A stretch of 8,174 nucleotides of DNA, taken from NCBI GenBank assembly GCA_026712885.1, contig JAPOPO010000326.1, positions 1-8,174 on the forward strand, in the 5' to 3' direction. This stretch comes from Rhodospirillales bacterium (GTDB lineage: Bacteria; Pseudomonadota; Alphaproteobacteria; UBA828). The notes below the pieces were generated by a model. That model did not search any database. It was not told the origin of the DNA and saw only the letters and a program-made list of their open reading frames with translations. Position 1 is the stretch's first letter. Each line of letters begins with the position of its first letter. The position numbers were made by a program, and so were the translations under genes. This document shows, piece by piece, positions 1 through 7,313 of the stretch.

Positions 1-1
1 A

Positions 2-1039
2 AACCGGGGCCGCAAGCTGCCGGTGAAGGTGAAGGTGATCATCGACGGCGACGAGATCACCTACGACCTGACCGGCTCCAGCGACGAGGTGCCGACCGCC
101 TACAACGTGCCCTTCGAGGGCACGACCTGCTCCGCCATGTCCTTCATCACGCGGATGATCTTCCTCGATACCGAGACTCACCCGGTCTACGTGCCGCAGA
201 ACGAGGGCATGACCCGGCCGATCAACGTCATCGCGCCCAAGGGCTCGATCTTCAACCCGAACTTTCCGCGCGCCTGTTTCGCGCGCTTTTGTCAGGTCCA
301 GCGCGCCGTCGATCTGGTGCTGCGCGCGCTCGCCCCGGTCGTGCCGGAGAAGGTGACCGCCGGCAACTCGGCACACCTGCACTTCATCTCCTACTCCGGC
401 TTCGATGCCGAGCAGGGCGAGTACTGGGTCTATCTGGAGGTCGACGAGGGCTCCTACGGCGGCCGCCCGGACCGCGACGGCATGGACGCCGTGGACTGCC
501 TCATCGCCAACACCCGCAACAACCCGATCGAGGAGCTGGAGTGGCGTTTCCCGATCCGCACCGAGCGCTACGAGCTGCGCAACGAGCCCTGCGCCGCCGG
601 CAAGTGGCGCGGCGGCATCGGCATGGTGCGGGTCAACCGCATGCTGGAGGACACCATCGTCAGCTGCGAGGGGGAGCGCCACGAATCCGACGAGCCCTGG
701 GGCATCTTCGGCGGCATGCCGGGCCTGAACGCCTCCGTGGTGCGCAACCGGGACCGCGCGGACGAAGAGGCGTGGCCGTCGAAGTTCACCGGCTTCCGGC
801 TCGCCGCAGGCGACAGCATCGAGATCACGGTTCCCAATTCGGGCGGCTACGGCGATCCGCTGGAGCGCGATCCGGCACTGGTGCTCTCTGACGTGTTCGA
901 CGGCTTTACCACCATCGAGCGCGCGCGGGACGACTACGGCGTGGTGATCGAGCCGTCACCGATGCGGCTCGACGAGGAGGCCACCCGCAAACTGCGGGCG
1001 GAGCGCTCCGGCACGGCACGAGAGCCGGCGCCGGCGTAA
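2..1039 (+). CDS. hyuB: Hydantoinase B / oxoprolinase family subunit (HyuB), C-terminal part, 5' end outside window
   Basis: This is the C-terminal ~345 residues of a HyuB-family protein, which is usually about 520-580 residues long. The frame is open to the left edge, so the GTG at 23 is an internal valine codon and not a start. Family marks visible in order are DGDEITYDLTG near the left end, the NTRNNPIEELEWRFP segment (about 509-552), AAGKWRGGIG (about 593-622), and the C-terminal GGYGDPLERDP (841-873) followed by a DV-DG...ARDDYGVV tail. HyuB pairs with HyuA in ATP-dependent cytoplasmic enzymes that hydrolyse cyclic amides such as N-methylhydantoin, 5-oxoproline and caprolactam; related acetophenone- and acetone-carboxylase subunits also exist. 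A hyuA gene probably lies just upstream, outside the window. The amidase and importer genes that follow support a role in using an imported amide or lactam. The family call is firm; the substrate is unknown. Confidence 0.93.
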   Translation, partial: NRGRKLPVKVKVIIDGDEITYDLTGSSDEVPTAYNVPFEGTTCSAMSFITRMIFLDTETHPVYVPQNEGMTRPINVIAPKGSIFNPNFPRACFARFCQVQRAVDLVLRALAPVVPEKVTAGNSAHLHFISYSGFDAEQGEYWVYLEVDEGSYGGRPDRDGMDAVDCLIANTRNNPIEELEWRFPIRTERYELRNEPCAAGKWRGGIGMVRVNRMLEDTIVSCEGERHESDEPWGIFGGMPGLNASVVRNRDRADEEAWPSKFTGFRLAAGDSIEITVPNSGGYGDPLERDPALVLSDVFDGFTTIERARDDYGVVIEPSPMRLDEEATRKLRAERSGTAREPAPA

Positions 1040-1073
1040 GGGGCCGGTCGGCTGCGCTCTGCGGAGCCTGAGG

Positions 1074-1113
1074 GTGTCGCACCGCAAAGCGGCGTGCGAT
1101 AACGGGCCGACAC
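1074..1113 (+). other. Hairpin with a competing alternative pairing in the hyuB-amidase gap
   Basis: The 107-bp gap between hyuB and the amidase gene contains a strong inverted repeat. TCGCA (1077-1081) plus CCGC (1082-1085) faces GCGG (1089-1092) plus TGCGA (1095-1099), with an AAA loop and a 2-nt bulge. GTGTCG at 1074-1079 can instead pair with CGACAC at 1108-1113, and the two structures cannot form together. No T-run follows, so this is not an intrinsic terminator. It may stabilise or process the mRNA, or influence the downstream ribosome site. No function is proved. Confidence 0.4.
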
Positions 1114-1133
1114 TTGCAAACCACCGTGTGACT

Positions 1134-1143
1134 GGGGAGAGGA
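1134..1143 (+). promoter_or_regulatory. Ribosome binding site of the amidase gene
   Basis: The purine run GGGGAGAGGA ends 3 nt before the ATG at 1147, and its GGGGAG core gives better spacing. It is the strongest Shine-Dalgarno-like site in the operon and fixes the amidase start at 1147. Confidence 0.6.
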
Positions 1144-1146
1144 CGC

Positions 1147-2595
1147 ATGACGGGCGGTATTTCCGAGGCTTACGGCTCACTCGACGGGGTGGGGCTCGCC
1201 GCCCTGGTCAGACAGGGAGAGGTCTCGCCGAGCGAAGTGCTCGAAGAGGCGATCCGTCGTGCCGAGGCGGTCAACGGCACGCTGAACTTCCTCACCTACA
1301 AGGCCTACGAGGAAGGTCGCAAGATGGCGGCCGATCCGGCGCTCCCTGACGGCCCTTTCCGAGGCGTGCCCTGGCTCGTGAAGGAGATCGCGACTGACTG
1401 GACCGGTCTGCAGAACACTAACGCCTGCCCCTACTTCAAGGACATCGTCTCGACCAGCGACAACGAGCAGGTGAAGCGCGTCAAGAAGGCGGGCTTTGTG
1501 CTGCTCGGCAAGTCCAACTCGCCGGAGGCCGGCTGGGCGCTATCCACCGAGCCGAAGATGTACGGCCCGACGGTCAATCCCTGGGACACGACGCGGACGC
1601 CCGGCGGCTCCTCCGGCGGCTCGGCGGCGGCGGTCGCAGCCCGCGTGTTGCCGCTGGCCGAGGCGAGCGACGGCGGCGGCTCGATCCGCACGCCCGCGTG
1701 CCATTCCGGCCTCGTCGGCCTGAAGCCTGCGCGCGGGCGCATCACCATGGCCCCGGGTGCGGACTTCTGGTACGGCGGCGTGACCTTCCTTTGCGTCTCG
1801 CGCAGCGTGCGAGACACGGCGGCTTTCTTCGACACCGTCGGCGGCCCGCTCCCCGGCGATCCCTACTACGCGGTGATGCCGGAGACCCCCTACCTCGACG
1901 AGATCGGCAAGGACCCGGGCACGCTCTCGATCGCCATGGTCACGGCCTCGCCCGACGGCTGCACCCCGGTGGACCCGGAGGTGCGCGAGGGGATCGAGAA
2001 CACCGGGAAGCTGCTGGAGAGCCTCGGCCACCGGGTCACGCCGGAAGAGGCGCCTTACGACTTCTGGCCGCTCTACGACTGCTACATGCGGATCGGCGCC
2101 GTGGTCACGGCCGCCTGGTTCGACGGCTCCGCCGAGCTCGTCGGCCACACCCTCAGGCAGGACGAAACCGAAAACCTCTACTGGACGACGATCCAGCGGG
2201 GGCGTGGCATCTCCGGTGTCGACCATCACAACGACGTGGCCCAGCTCCGCGCTATGTGCCGGGACATCGTTGGCCGCATGTCCGCCTACGACGCATGGCT
2301 CTGCCCGGTGGTGCCGATGGTGGCGCGCAAGATCGGCTACTACGACATGTCGCGCGACTGCGATGACTACAACGCGAACATCATGGGGCCGGATTGCGCG
2401 TTCACCCAGCCGTTCAACGCGATGGGGCTTCCCGGCATCTCGCTGCCCCTGCATTGGACGGCCGACGGTGTACCGGTGGGCTCCCAGCTGGTCGGGCGCG
2501 ACCTCGACGAGGCGCTGCTTTTCCGCCTCGCCGGCCAGCTCGAACAAGCGCAACCCTGGGCGGATCGCGTACCCCCGGTCAACGCGGGCGCGTGA
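1147..2595 (+). CDS. Amidase signature family hydrolase (NylA-like Ser-cisSer-Lys amidase)
   Basis: A 482-residue protein of usual length for amidase-signature enzymes. These hydrolyse carboxamides with a Ser-cisSer-Lys triad. The triad is visible: Lys79 in PWLVKEIA, Ser155 in GGSSGGS (153-159), and the nucleophile Ser179 in SDGGGSIRTPA (174-184). The 24-residue spacing between the serines matches the family. The DGGGSIR form, rather than the commoner DTGGSIR, resembles amidases of the 6-aminohexanoate cyclic-dimer hydrolase type; that is a likeness by memory, not a substrate assignment. There is no signal peptide, so the enzyme should be cytoplasmic. It also lacks the GatB-linked context of a GatA subunit, as no gatB or gatC is nearby. 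It follows hyuB by 107 bp and precedes the importer's binding protein by 51 bp. It probably hydrolyses an imported amide or a product of the HyuAB enzyme. Confidence 0.93.
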   Translation: MTGGISEAYGSLDGVGLAALVRQGEVSPSEVLEEAIRRAEAVNGTLNFLTYKAYEEGRKMAADPALPDGPFRGVPWLVKEIATDWTGLQNTNACPYFKDIVSTSDNEQVKRVKKAGFVLLGKSNSPEAGWALSTEPKMYGPTVNPWDTTRTPGGSSGGSAAAVAARVLPLAEASDGGGSIRTPACHSGLVGLKPARGRITMAPGADFWYGGVTFLCVSRSVRDTAAFFDTVGGPLPGDPYYAVMPETPYLDEIGKDPGTLSIAMVTASPDGCTPVDPEVREGIENTGKLLESLGHRVTPEEAPYDFWPLYDCYMRIGAVVTAAWFDGSAELVGHTLRQDETENLYWTTIQRGRGISGVDHHNDVAQLRAMCRDIVGRMSAYDAWLCPVVPMVARKIGYYDMSRDCDDYNANIMGPDCAFTQPFNAMGLPGISLPLHWTADGVPVGSQLVGRDLDEALLFRLAGQLEQAQPWADRVPPVNAGA

Positions 2596-2646
2596 TTGCC
2601 CCATTAGACCGATAGGACGAAGACACACCACGGGAGACCAAGACCG

Positions 2647-3786
2647 ATGAGAAATTCACTCAGCCTGCTCACAGCGGCGGTTGCAGCGATGGCGCTGGCG
2701 ACGGCCGCCAATGCCGAAACGCTCAAGGTCGGCATGATCACCACCCTCTCCGGCGGCGGCGCAGCCCTCGGCATCGACGTGCGCGACGGCTTCATGCTCG
2801 CAATCAAACAGGCCGGTGCCGATATCGAAGTGATCGCGCAGGACGACCAGCGCAAGCCGGACATCGCCGTCCAGCTCGCCGACAAGATGGTTCAAAGCGA
2901 CAAGGTCGATGTGCTGACGGGCATCATCTGGTCGAACCTCGCCATCGCCGTTGTGCCCGCGGTGGTGCAGCAGGGCAAGTTCTACCTCTCACCCAACGCA
3001 GGGCCATCGCTCCTCGCCGGCGAACGCTGCCACGAAAACTACTTCAACGTCGCCTGGCAGAACGACAATCTGGCCGAGGCCGCCGGCGGCTACGCGAATG
3101 ACGCCGGCTACTCCAACAGCTTCCTCCTCGCGCCCAACTATCCCGCCGGCCGGGACATGCTTACCGGCTACAAGCGCTTCTATAAGGGAGCCGTCGCCAA
3201 CGAGGTCTACACCAAGCTGGGCGCGAATGAGTACGCGCCGGAGATCGCGCAGATCCGGGCCTCGGGCGCCGACAGCGTGTACTTCTTCTTGCCGGGTGGC
3301 ATGGGCATCGCCTTCCTCAAGCAATATGCCCAGTCCGGACTCGACATCCCGCTGGTAGGCCCCGCCTTCTCCTTCGACCAGGGCATCCTGCAGGCCGTCG
3401 GCGAGGCGGCCATGGGTGTGAAAAACACCTCGCAGTGGAACAAGGACATCGACAATCCGACCAACAAGGCCTTCGTCGAGAGCTTCCAGGCCGAGTACGG
3501 CCGCCTGCCATCGCTCTATGCGAGCCAGGGCTTCGACACGGCGAGCCTGCTGATCTCGGCCATGGGCAAGGCAAGCGTCTCCGATGCTGACGCGTTTCGC
3601 GATGCTCTCAGGGCGGCTGATTTCAAGTCCACGCGCGGCGACTTCGCGTTCGCCCCCAACCACCACCCGATCCAGGACATCTACGTCCGTGAAGTGATCA
3701 AGGAAGGCGACGTATACACCAACAAGATCGTGGGCGTGGCCATGACCGACCACGCAAACGCGTATATCGACGACTGCCAGATGTAG
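2647..3786 (+). CDS. Periplasmic substrate-binding protein of a HAAT (Liv-type) ABC importer
   Basis: A 379-residue type I periplasmic binding protein of the LivK/Peripla_BP_6 class. Residues 1-23 are a typical Sec signal peptide: MRN, a hydrophobic Ala/Leu stretch, then an ANA|E cleavage site. The mature protein starts ETLKVGMITTLSG, the usual first beta strand of the family, followed by the first-lobe helix (DVRDGFMLAIKQAG). The QDDQRKPDIAVQLADKMV segment, the WSNLAIAVVPAVVQQGKFYLSP region and the later QGFDTASLLISAM helix are all family-like. The only two cysteines, Cys128 and Cys377, could form a periplasmic disulphide. GGGAG at 2632-2636 is partly matched as GGGAG and serves as ribosome site for the ATG at 2647. 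It delivers solute to the LivH/LivM-like permeases encoded next. Members of this family bind branched-chain amino acids, amides, urea or aromatic acids, and the ligand here is not deducible. The neighbouring hydrolases favour an amide-type compound. Confidence 0.92.
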   Translation: MRNSLSLLTAAVAAMALATAANAETLKVGMITTLSGGGAALGIDVRDGFMLAIKQAGADIEVIAQDDQRKPDIAVQLADKMVQSDKVDVLTGIIWSNLAIAVVPAVVQQGKFYLSPNAGPSLLAGERCHENYFNVAWQNDNLAEAAGGYANDAGYSNSFLLAPNYPAGRDMLTGYKRFYKGAVANEVYTKLGANEYAPEIAQIRASGADSVYFFLPGGMGIAFLKQYAQSGLDIPLVGPAFSFDQGILQAVGEAAMGVKNTSQWNKDIDNPTNKAFVESFQAEYGRLPSLYASQGFDTASLLISAMGKASVSDADAFRDALRAADFKSTRGDFAFAPNHHPIQDIYVREVIKEGDVYTNKIVGVAMTDHANAYIDDCQM

Positions 3787-3801
3787 CCTGCACGAGCAGG
3801 C

Positions 3802-3834
3802 GGGACGGGCCGCTCAGCGCGGCCCGTTCCTTTT
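3802..3834 (+). terminator. Intrinsic-terminator-like hairpin between binding-protein and permease genes
   Basis: GGGACGGGCCGC (3802-3813) pairs with GCGGCCCGTTCC (3819-3830): 12 pairs, one of them G-U, closing a 5-nt loop (TCAGC). TTTT follows at once (3831-3834). This has the form of a Rho-independent terminator, though the T-run is short. It begins 15 bp after the binding-protein stop codon and ends 15 bp before the LivH start. It probably ends most transcripts or protects the upstream mRNA 3' end, with partial read-through into the permease and ATPase genes. Confidence 0.8.
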
Positions 3835-3849
3835 ATCCGGGCTAACGAA

Positions 3850-4773
3850 TTGACGGTCTCGCTCATCGTCGAGCAGCTGCTGAACGGCCTTCAGTTCGGC
3901 TTCATGCTGTTTCTGATGGCCGCAGGGCTGACGCTCATCTTCGGCGTCATGGGCCTCATCAACCTCGCCCACGGTTCGTTCTACATGATCGGCGCCTTCG
4001 CCTGCGCCGCCGTGGCTGCCGCGACCGGCTCCTATTGGGTAGGGCTCGCGGCGAGCCTGGCAGCGGCGGCCGCCGCGGGCGCCCTGGTCGAAGTCGCCGT
4101 CATCCGCCGGCTCTACCGCCGCGATCATCTCGATCAGGTGCTGGCGACCTTCGCGCTGATCCTGGTCTTCTCTGAAGGCACCCGCTGGGTGTTCGGCTCC
4201 TTTCCGCTCTATCTTACCGTGCCCGATTTCCTCTCGGGACCGGTCGCGCTCCCCGGCGGCATCGACTACCCCCTCTTCCGCTTTGCGATCATCCTGATCG
4301 GGCTCGTGATCGCGGTCGGGCTCTTCCTCCTGATCGCGCGGACGCGCCTCGGCATCCGCATCCGGGCCGGCGAATCCGATCGCGAGATGATCGCCGCCCT
4401 GGGCGTCGACATTCGCAAGCTCTATACCACCGTGTTCGCGATTGGCGCGGCGCTGGCCGGCCTCGCCGGCGCGCTGGTGGGCACGATCCAGTCGGTGCAG
4501 GTGGGCATGGGCGAGCCGGTGCTGATCCTCGCCTTCGTGGTCATCATCATCGGCGGTCTGGGCTCCATCGTCGGCGCGCTGGTGAGCGCAATCCTGGTGG
4601 GCCTCGCCGACACGCTCGGGCGCTTCCTGCTGCCGGTCGCGTTCGACACGTTCATGGATTCGTCCACCGCCAACAACGTCGGCTCGGCATTGGCGTCCAT
4701 GCTCATCTACATCCTGATGGCCCTGGTTCTGTTCCTGCGGCCGACCGGCCTGTTCGGCACCAGGGCACACTGA
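3850..4773 (+). CDS. livH: LivH-like inner-membrane permease of a HAAT ABC importer
   Basis: A 307-residue, strongly hydrophobic protein of usual LivH length. It starts in the family pattern: LLNGLQFGFMLFLMAAGLTL (10-29), then IFGVMGLINLAHGSFYMIGAF (30-50), with the characteristic INLAHG. Further membrane stretches lie at about 51-85, 97-115, 143-163, 193-215, 224-260 and 280-297. The cytoplasmic loop RTRLGIRIRAGESDREMIAALGVD (164-187) is the usual ATPase-contact region, and the protein ends LRPTGLFG. It forms half of the membrane channel with the LivM-like protein. TTG at 3850 is chosen as start because no ATG or GTG precedes the conserved NGL motif in this frame after the in-frame stop at 3784-3786; the next ATG (3904) would remove it. 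No clear Shine-Dalgarno site is seen. Related UrtB/amide permeases look alike, so the substrate stays open. Confidence 0.93.
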   Translation: MTVSLIVEQLLNGLQFGFMLFLMAAGLTLIFGVMGLINLAHGSFYMIGAFACAAVAAATGSYWVGLAASLAAAAAAGALVEVAVIRRLYRRDHLDQVLATFALILVFSEGTRWVFGSFPLYLTVPDFLSGPVALPGGIDYPLFRFAIILIGLVIAVGLFLLIARTRLGIRIRAGESDREMIAALGVDIRKLYTTVFAIGAALAGLAGALVGTIQSVQVGMGEPVLILAFVVIIIGGLGSIVGALVSAILVGLADTLGRFLLPVAFDTFMDSSTANNVGSALASMLIYILMALVLFLRPTGLFGTRAH

Positions 4774-4775
4774 CG

Positions 4776-5756
4776 ATGAACCGCGAGGCGGCCATCAGCC
4801 TCCTGATCGCGGCAGGCCTGCTTGCCGCGCCGCTGCTGGGCAACGCCTTCGACGAGCCGTTCGTCATCACGCTCGCGACCAAGGTGGCGATCCTCGGGCT
4901 CGCCGGCACTGGGCTCAACATCGCGCTCGGCTACGGCGGCATGGTCTCGCTCGGCCACGCGGCGTTCTTCGGCTTGGGGGGTTACGTGGCCGGCATCTTG
5001 GCTAGCCACGCGCTCAACTACGAGCCGCTCTTCACCGCGCCGTTGCTGGTCGAAGGCACGACGCAGATGCTGATCATCTGGCCCGTCGCCATCGTCGTGA
5101 GCGGCGTTGCGGCGCTGGTGATCGGCGCGCTCTCCCTACGCACCACCGGCGTCTTCTTCATCATGATCACGCTGGCCTTCGCCCAGATGGTCTACTACTT
5201 CGCCATCTCGTGGCCGGCCTACGGCGGCGAGGACGGGCTCTCGATTTACATCAGGAGCGAGTTTCCGGGCCTCAACACGCTCAACCCGCTCCACTTCTTC
5301 GCCATCTGCTACGTGCTGCTCATCCTTGCGATCGGCTTCTCCTTCCTGCTCTCGCAGTCGCGCTTCGGGCTCGCGCTGGGCGGCGCGCGGCAGAACGCAC
5401 AACGGCTGGCCACCGTCGGCATCAGCCCCTTTCGCGTGAAGCTCACCGCCTTCGTGATTTCGGGCATGATGGCGGGGCTCGCCGGCGCACTCTATGCCGA
5501 CCTCAACCGTTTCGTCAGCCCGTCGATGCTGTCGTGGCACACCTCGGGCGAGATCATGGTGTTCGTGATCCTGGGCGGCACGAGACGGCTGTTCGGCCCC
5601 GCCGCCGGCGCCGCGCTCTATATCGTGCTGGAAAACACGCTGGGCGATGTCAGCGAGCACTGGCTTCTCCTGCTCGGTGCGCTCCTGGTGGCGCTGGTTC
5701 TGTTCGCCCGCGGCGGTGTGATCGGCATTCTCGCAGGCCAGACCCGCCATGCCTGA
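4776..5756 (+). CDS. livM: LivM-like inner-membrane permease of a HAAT ABC importer
   Basis: A 326-residue hydrophobic protein, the second permease half. Family landmarks are LNIALGYGGMVSLGHAAFFGLGGY (48-71, SLGHAAFFG core), SLRTTGVFFIMITLAFAQM (120-138), YGGEDGL (149-155), SRFGLALGGARQNAQRLATVGI (195-216, ATPase-contact loop), and AGLAGALYADLNRFVSPSML (233-252), followed by ILGGTRRLFGPAAGA (265-279). Membrane stretches run at about 6-24, 33-52, 60-78, 98-120, 125-145, 173-193, 225-243, 260-285 and 295-318. The ATG at 4776 lies 2 bp after the LivH-like stop codon, which implies translational coupling, and the 3' end overlaps the ATPase gene by 8 bp. It pairs with the LivH-like protein to form the solute path. 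The fold assignment is secure; the substrate is not known. Confidence 0.94.
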   Translation: MNREAAISLLIAAGLLAAPLLGNAFDEPFVITLATKVAILGLAGTGLNIALGYGGMVSLGHAAFFGLGGYVAGILASHALNYEPLFTAPLLVEGTTQMLIIWPVAIVVSGVAALVIGALSLRTTGVFFIMITLAFAQMVYYFAISWPAYGGEDGLSIYIRSEFPGLNTLNPLHFFAICYVLLILAIGFSFLLSQSRFGLALGGARQNAQRLATVGISPFRVKLTAFVISGMMAGLAGALYADLNRFVSPSMLSWHTSGEIMVFVILGGTRRLFGPAAGAALYIVLENTLGDVSEHWLLLLGALLVALVLFARGGVIGILAGQTRHA

Positions 5757-6513
5757 GCCGATCCTCCAGACCGAGAAGCTCTCGAAACGCTTCGGCGCGG
5801 TGGTCGCGAGCGACGCGGTGACGCTCGACCTTGTGGCCGGCGAGATTCATGCGCTGATCGGACCGAACGGCGCGGGCAAGTCTACCGTCATCAAGCAGGT
5901 CGCGGGCGAGATCAGGCAGGACAGCGGCTCGATCCGTTTCGCCGGCCGCGATATCGGCCGCCTGGACATGGTGGCGCGCGCCCGGCTCGGGCTGGCACGG
6001 ACCTTCCAGGTGTCATCCATCGCGCCGGAGTTCTCGGCGCTGCAGAACGTCATGCTGGCGGTCCAGTCGGTTGAGCGGAAGACCTTTCGCTTCCTCAAGC
6101 CGGCGCGGAGCGACACGTCGCTGAAAGAGCAGGCGATGTCCCATCTCGTGCGCCTCCTGCTCGACGACAGGGCCGAGATCCGTGCGGGCGATCTGTCGCA
6201 CGGCGAGAAGCGGGCGCTGGAGATCGCCATCGCGCTCGCGCTCCGTCCCAAGGCATTCCTGCTCGACGAGCCCATGGCGGGCATGGGGCCGGAGAACACG
6301 GCGAAGCTGATCGAAATTCTCGACGGGCTGCGGACGGAGGCTCCGATCCTGCTGGTTGAGCACGACATGGATGCGGTGTTCGCGCTCGCCGACCGTATCT
6401 CCGTCATCGTCTACGGCCGAATTATCGCGAGCGGCACGCCGGAGCAGATTCGCGCCAACGAGGAGGTACGCCGCGCCTATCTCGGGGACGAGGGGCATGA
6501 CGGCGCTGCTTGA
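5749..6513 (+). CDS. livG: LivG-like ATP-binding protein of a HAAT ABC importer
   Basis: A 254-residue ABC ATPase with a full set of motifs: Walker A GPNGAGKST (38-46), Q-loop Gln87 in RTFQ, signature LSHGE (149-153), Walker B AFLLDEP (169-175) and H-loop His205 in LLVEHDM. The long insert between the Q-loop and the signature (about 95-145) and the TFQ and VEHDM forms are typical of LivG rather than LivF. LSHGEKR and DEPMAGMGPE recall the amide/urea-type subset of LivG proteins; this is a weak hint. The ATG at 5749 overlaps the LivM-like gene end by 8 bp. It should act at the cytoplasmic face as one half of an ATPase heterodimer with the LivF-like product, driving import. Confidence 0.94.
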   Translation: MPEPILQTEKLSKRFGAVVASDAVTLDLVAGEIHALIGPNGAGKSTVIKQVAGEIRQDSGSIRFAGRDIGRLDMVARARLGLARTFQVSSIAPEFSALQNVMLAVQSVERKTFRFLKPARSDTSLKEQAMSHLVRLLLDDRAEIRAGDLSHGEKRALEIAIALALRPKAFLLDEPMAGMGPENTAKLIEILDGLRTEAPILLVEHDMDAVFALADRISVIVYGRIIASGTPEQIRANEEVRRAYLGDEGHDGAA

Positions 6514-7186
6514 GGTCGCGGGCATCACCGCGTTCTACGGTACCTCGCAGGCGCTCTTCGGCGTCGACCTCGCGGTGGGCGAGGGCGAGGTGGTGGCGCT
6601 CATGGGCCGCAACGGCATGGGCAAGACCACCACCATCCGGACGATCTGCCGCATGATGCCGCACCGCGAAGGGCGCATCGCCTTCGCCGGCCGCGACCTC
6701 GCGCGCCTGCCCTCGCACCGGGCGGCCTGGCTCGGCCTCGGGCTGGTGCCGGAGGGCCGGCGCTGCTTCCCGACGCTCACAGTGCGCGAGAACCTGATCG
6801 CCGCCGCCCGCCCCGGGCACTGGAGCGTGGACCGGGTCGTGGGGCTCTTCCCGCAGCTTGCGGAGCGCCGCAATCAGAAGGCCAACACGCTCTCCGGCGG
6901 CGAGCAGCAGATGCTCGCCATCGGCCGCGCGCTGATGACCAATCCGCGGCTGCTGATCCTGGACGAGGCGACGGAAGGCCTCGGCCCGCTCATCCGCCGG
7001 GAAATCTGGTCGGTGATCGCGGCGCTCAAGGAGGCCGGCCTCTCCATCCTCGTTGTCGACAAGTCGCTCAAGGAGCTCACGGCCGTCGCCGAGCGCTGCG
7101 TCATTCTGGAGAAAGGAACTACCTGCTGGTCCGGCGCAAGCGCCGACCTCACGCCGGCACTGACCGACCGATACCTGGGCGTGTGA
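6497..7186 (+). CDS. livF: LivF-like ATP-binding protein of a HAAT ABC importer
   Basis: A 229-residue ABC ATPase of normal LivF length. Motifs are Walker A GRNGMGKTT (37-45, the Met form is LivF-like), LVPEGRRCFPTLTVREN (83-99), signature LSGGEQQ (132-138) and Walker B LLILDEATEGLGP (152-164). The usual LivF wording is LDEPSEGLAP, so Ala158 replaces proline here. At the H-loop position, where LivF proteins usually read VEQN, this protein has VVDKS (186-190). The frame stays open upstream to an ATG at 6356, but that would add 47 Arg/Ser-rich residues read out of frame within livG. ATG at 6497 gives the normal N-terminus (MTALLEVAGITAFYG), has GAGGGG just upstream, and overlaps the LivG-like gene by 17 bp. 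It is the last gene of the importer cluster. Confidence 0.94.
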   Translation: MTALLEVAGITAFYGTSQALFGVDLAVGEGEVVALMGRNGMGKTTTIRTICRMMPHREGRIAFAGRDLARLPSHRAAWLGLGLVPEGRRCFPTLTVRENLIAAARPGHWSVDRVVGLFPQLAERRNQKANTLSGGEQQMLAIGRALMTNPRLLILDEATEGLGPLIRREIWSVIAALKEAGLSILVVDKSLKELTAVAERCVILEKGTTCWSGASADLTPALTDRYLGV

Positions 7187-7302
7187 GGCCGCCGTAGGTA
7201 CGACTCCAGTATCCACAAGCAATCACTGTAGCAAAACGGCCACACCTAAAGAAATTCTGCTTTCAAGAGGCGAATGCGCTGCGATGGCCGAACCAGCTTC
7301 GC

Positions 7303-7308
7303 TATACT
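7303..7308 (+). promoter_or_regulatory. Possible -10 element for the HNH gene
   Basis: TATACT matches five of six bases of the sigma-70 -10 consensus and lies 95 bp before the HNH start codon in otherwise mixed sequence. No good TTGACA-like -35 is seen 16-18 bp upstream, so the call is weak. Confidence 0.25.
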
Positions 7309-7313
7309 ATCGA

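Noticed and set aside
1540..2631. Long minus-strand open frame opposite the amidase gene (363 codons).
   Set aside because: It is an antisense shadow in high-GC DNA, His/Arg/Asp-rich with no recognisable fold, and the plus-strand amidase is certain.
2989..3753. Minus-strand open frame opposite the binding-protein gene.
   Set aside because: It has no recognisable domain and is fully explained as a shadow of a confidently assigned plus-strand gene.
3814..4770. Long minus-strand open frame opposite the LivH-like gene (318 codons).
   Set aside because: Its translation is almost wholly charged and polar (E, D, R, H, Q), the usual mirror of a hydrophobic membrane protein gene in this frame.
6356..6496. 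An N-terminal extension of the LivF-like protein by 47 residues from an upstream ATG.
   Set aside because: The extension is Arg/Ser-rich, overlaps livG in another frame and has no family match. ATG at 6497 gives the normal N-terminus.
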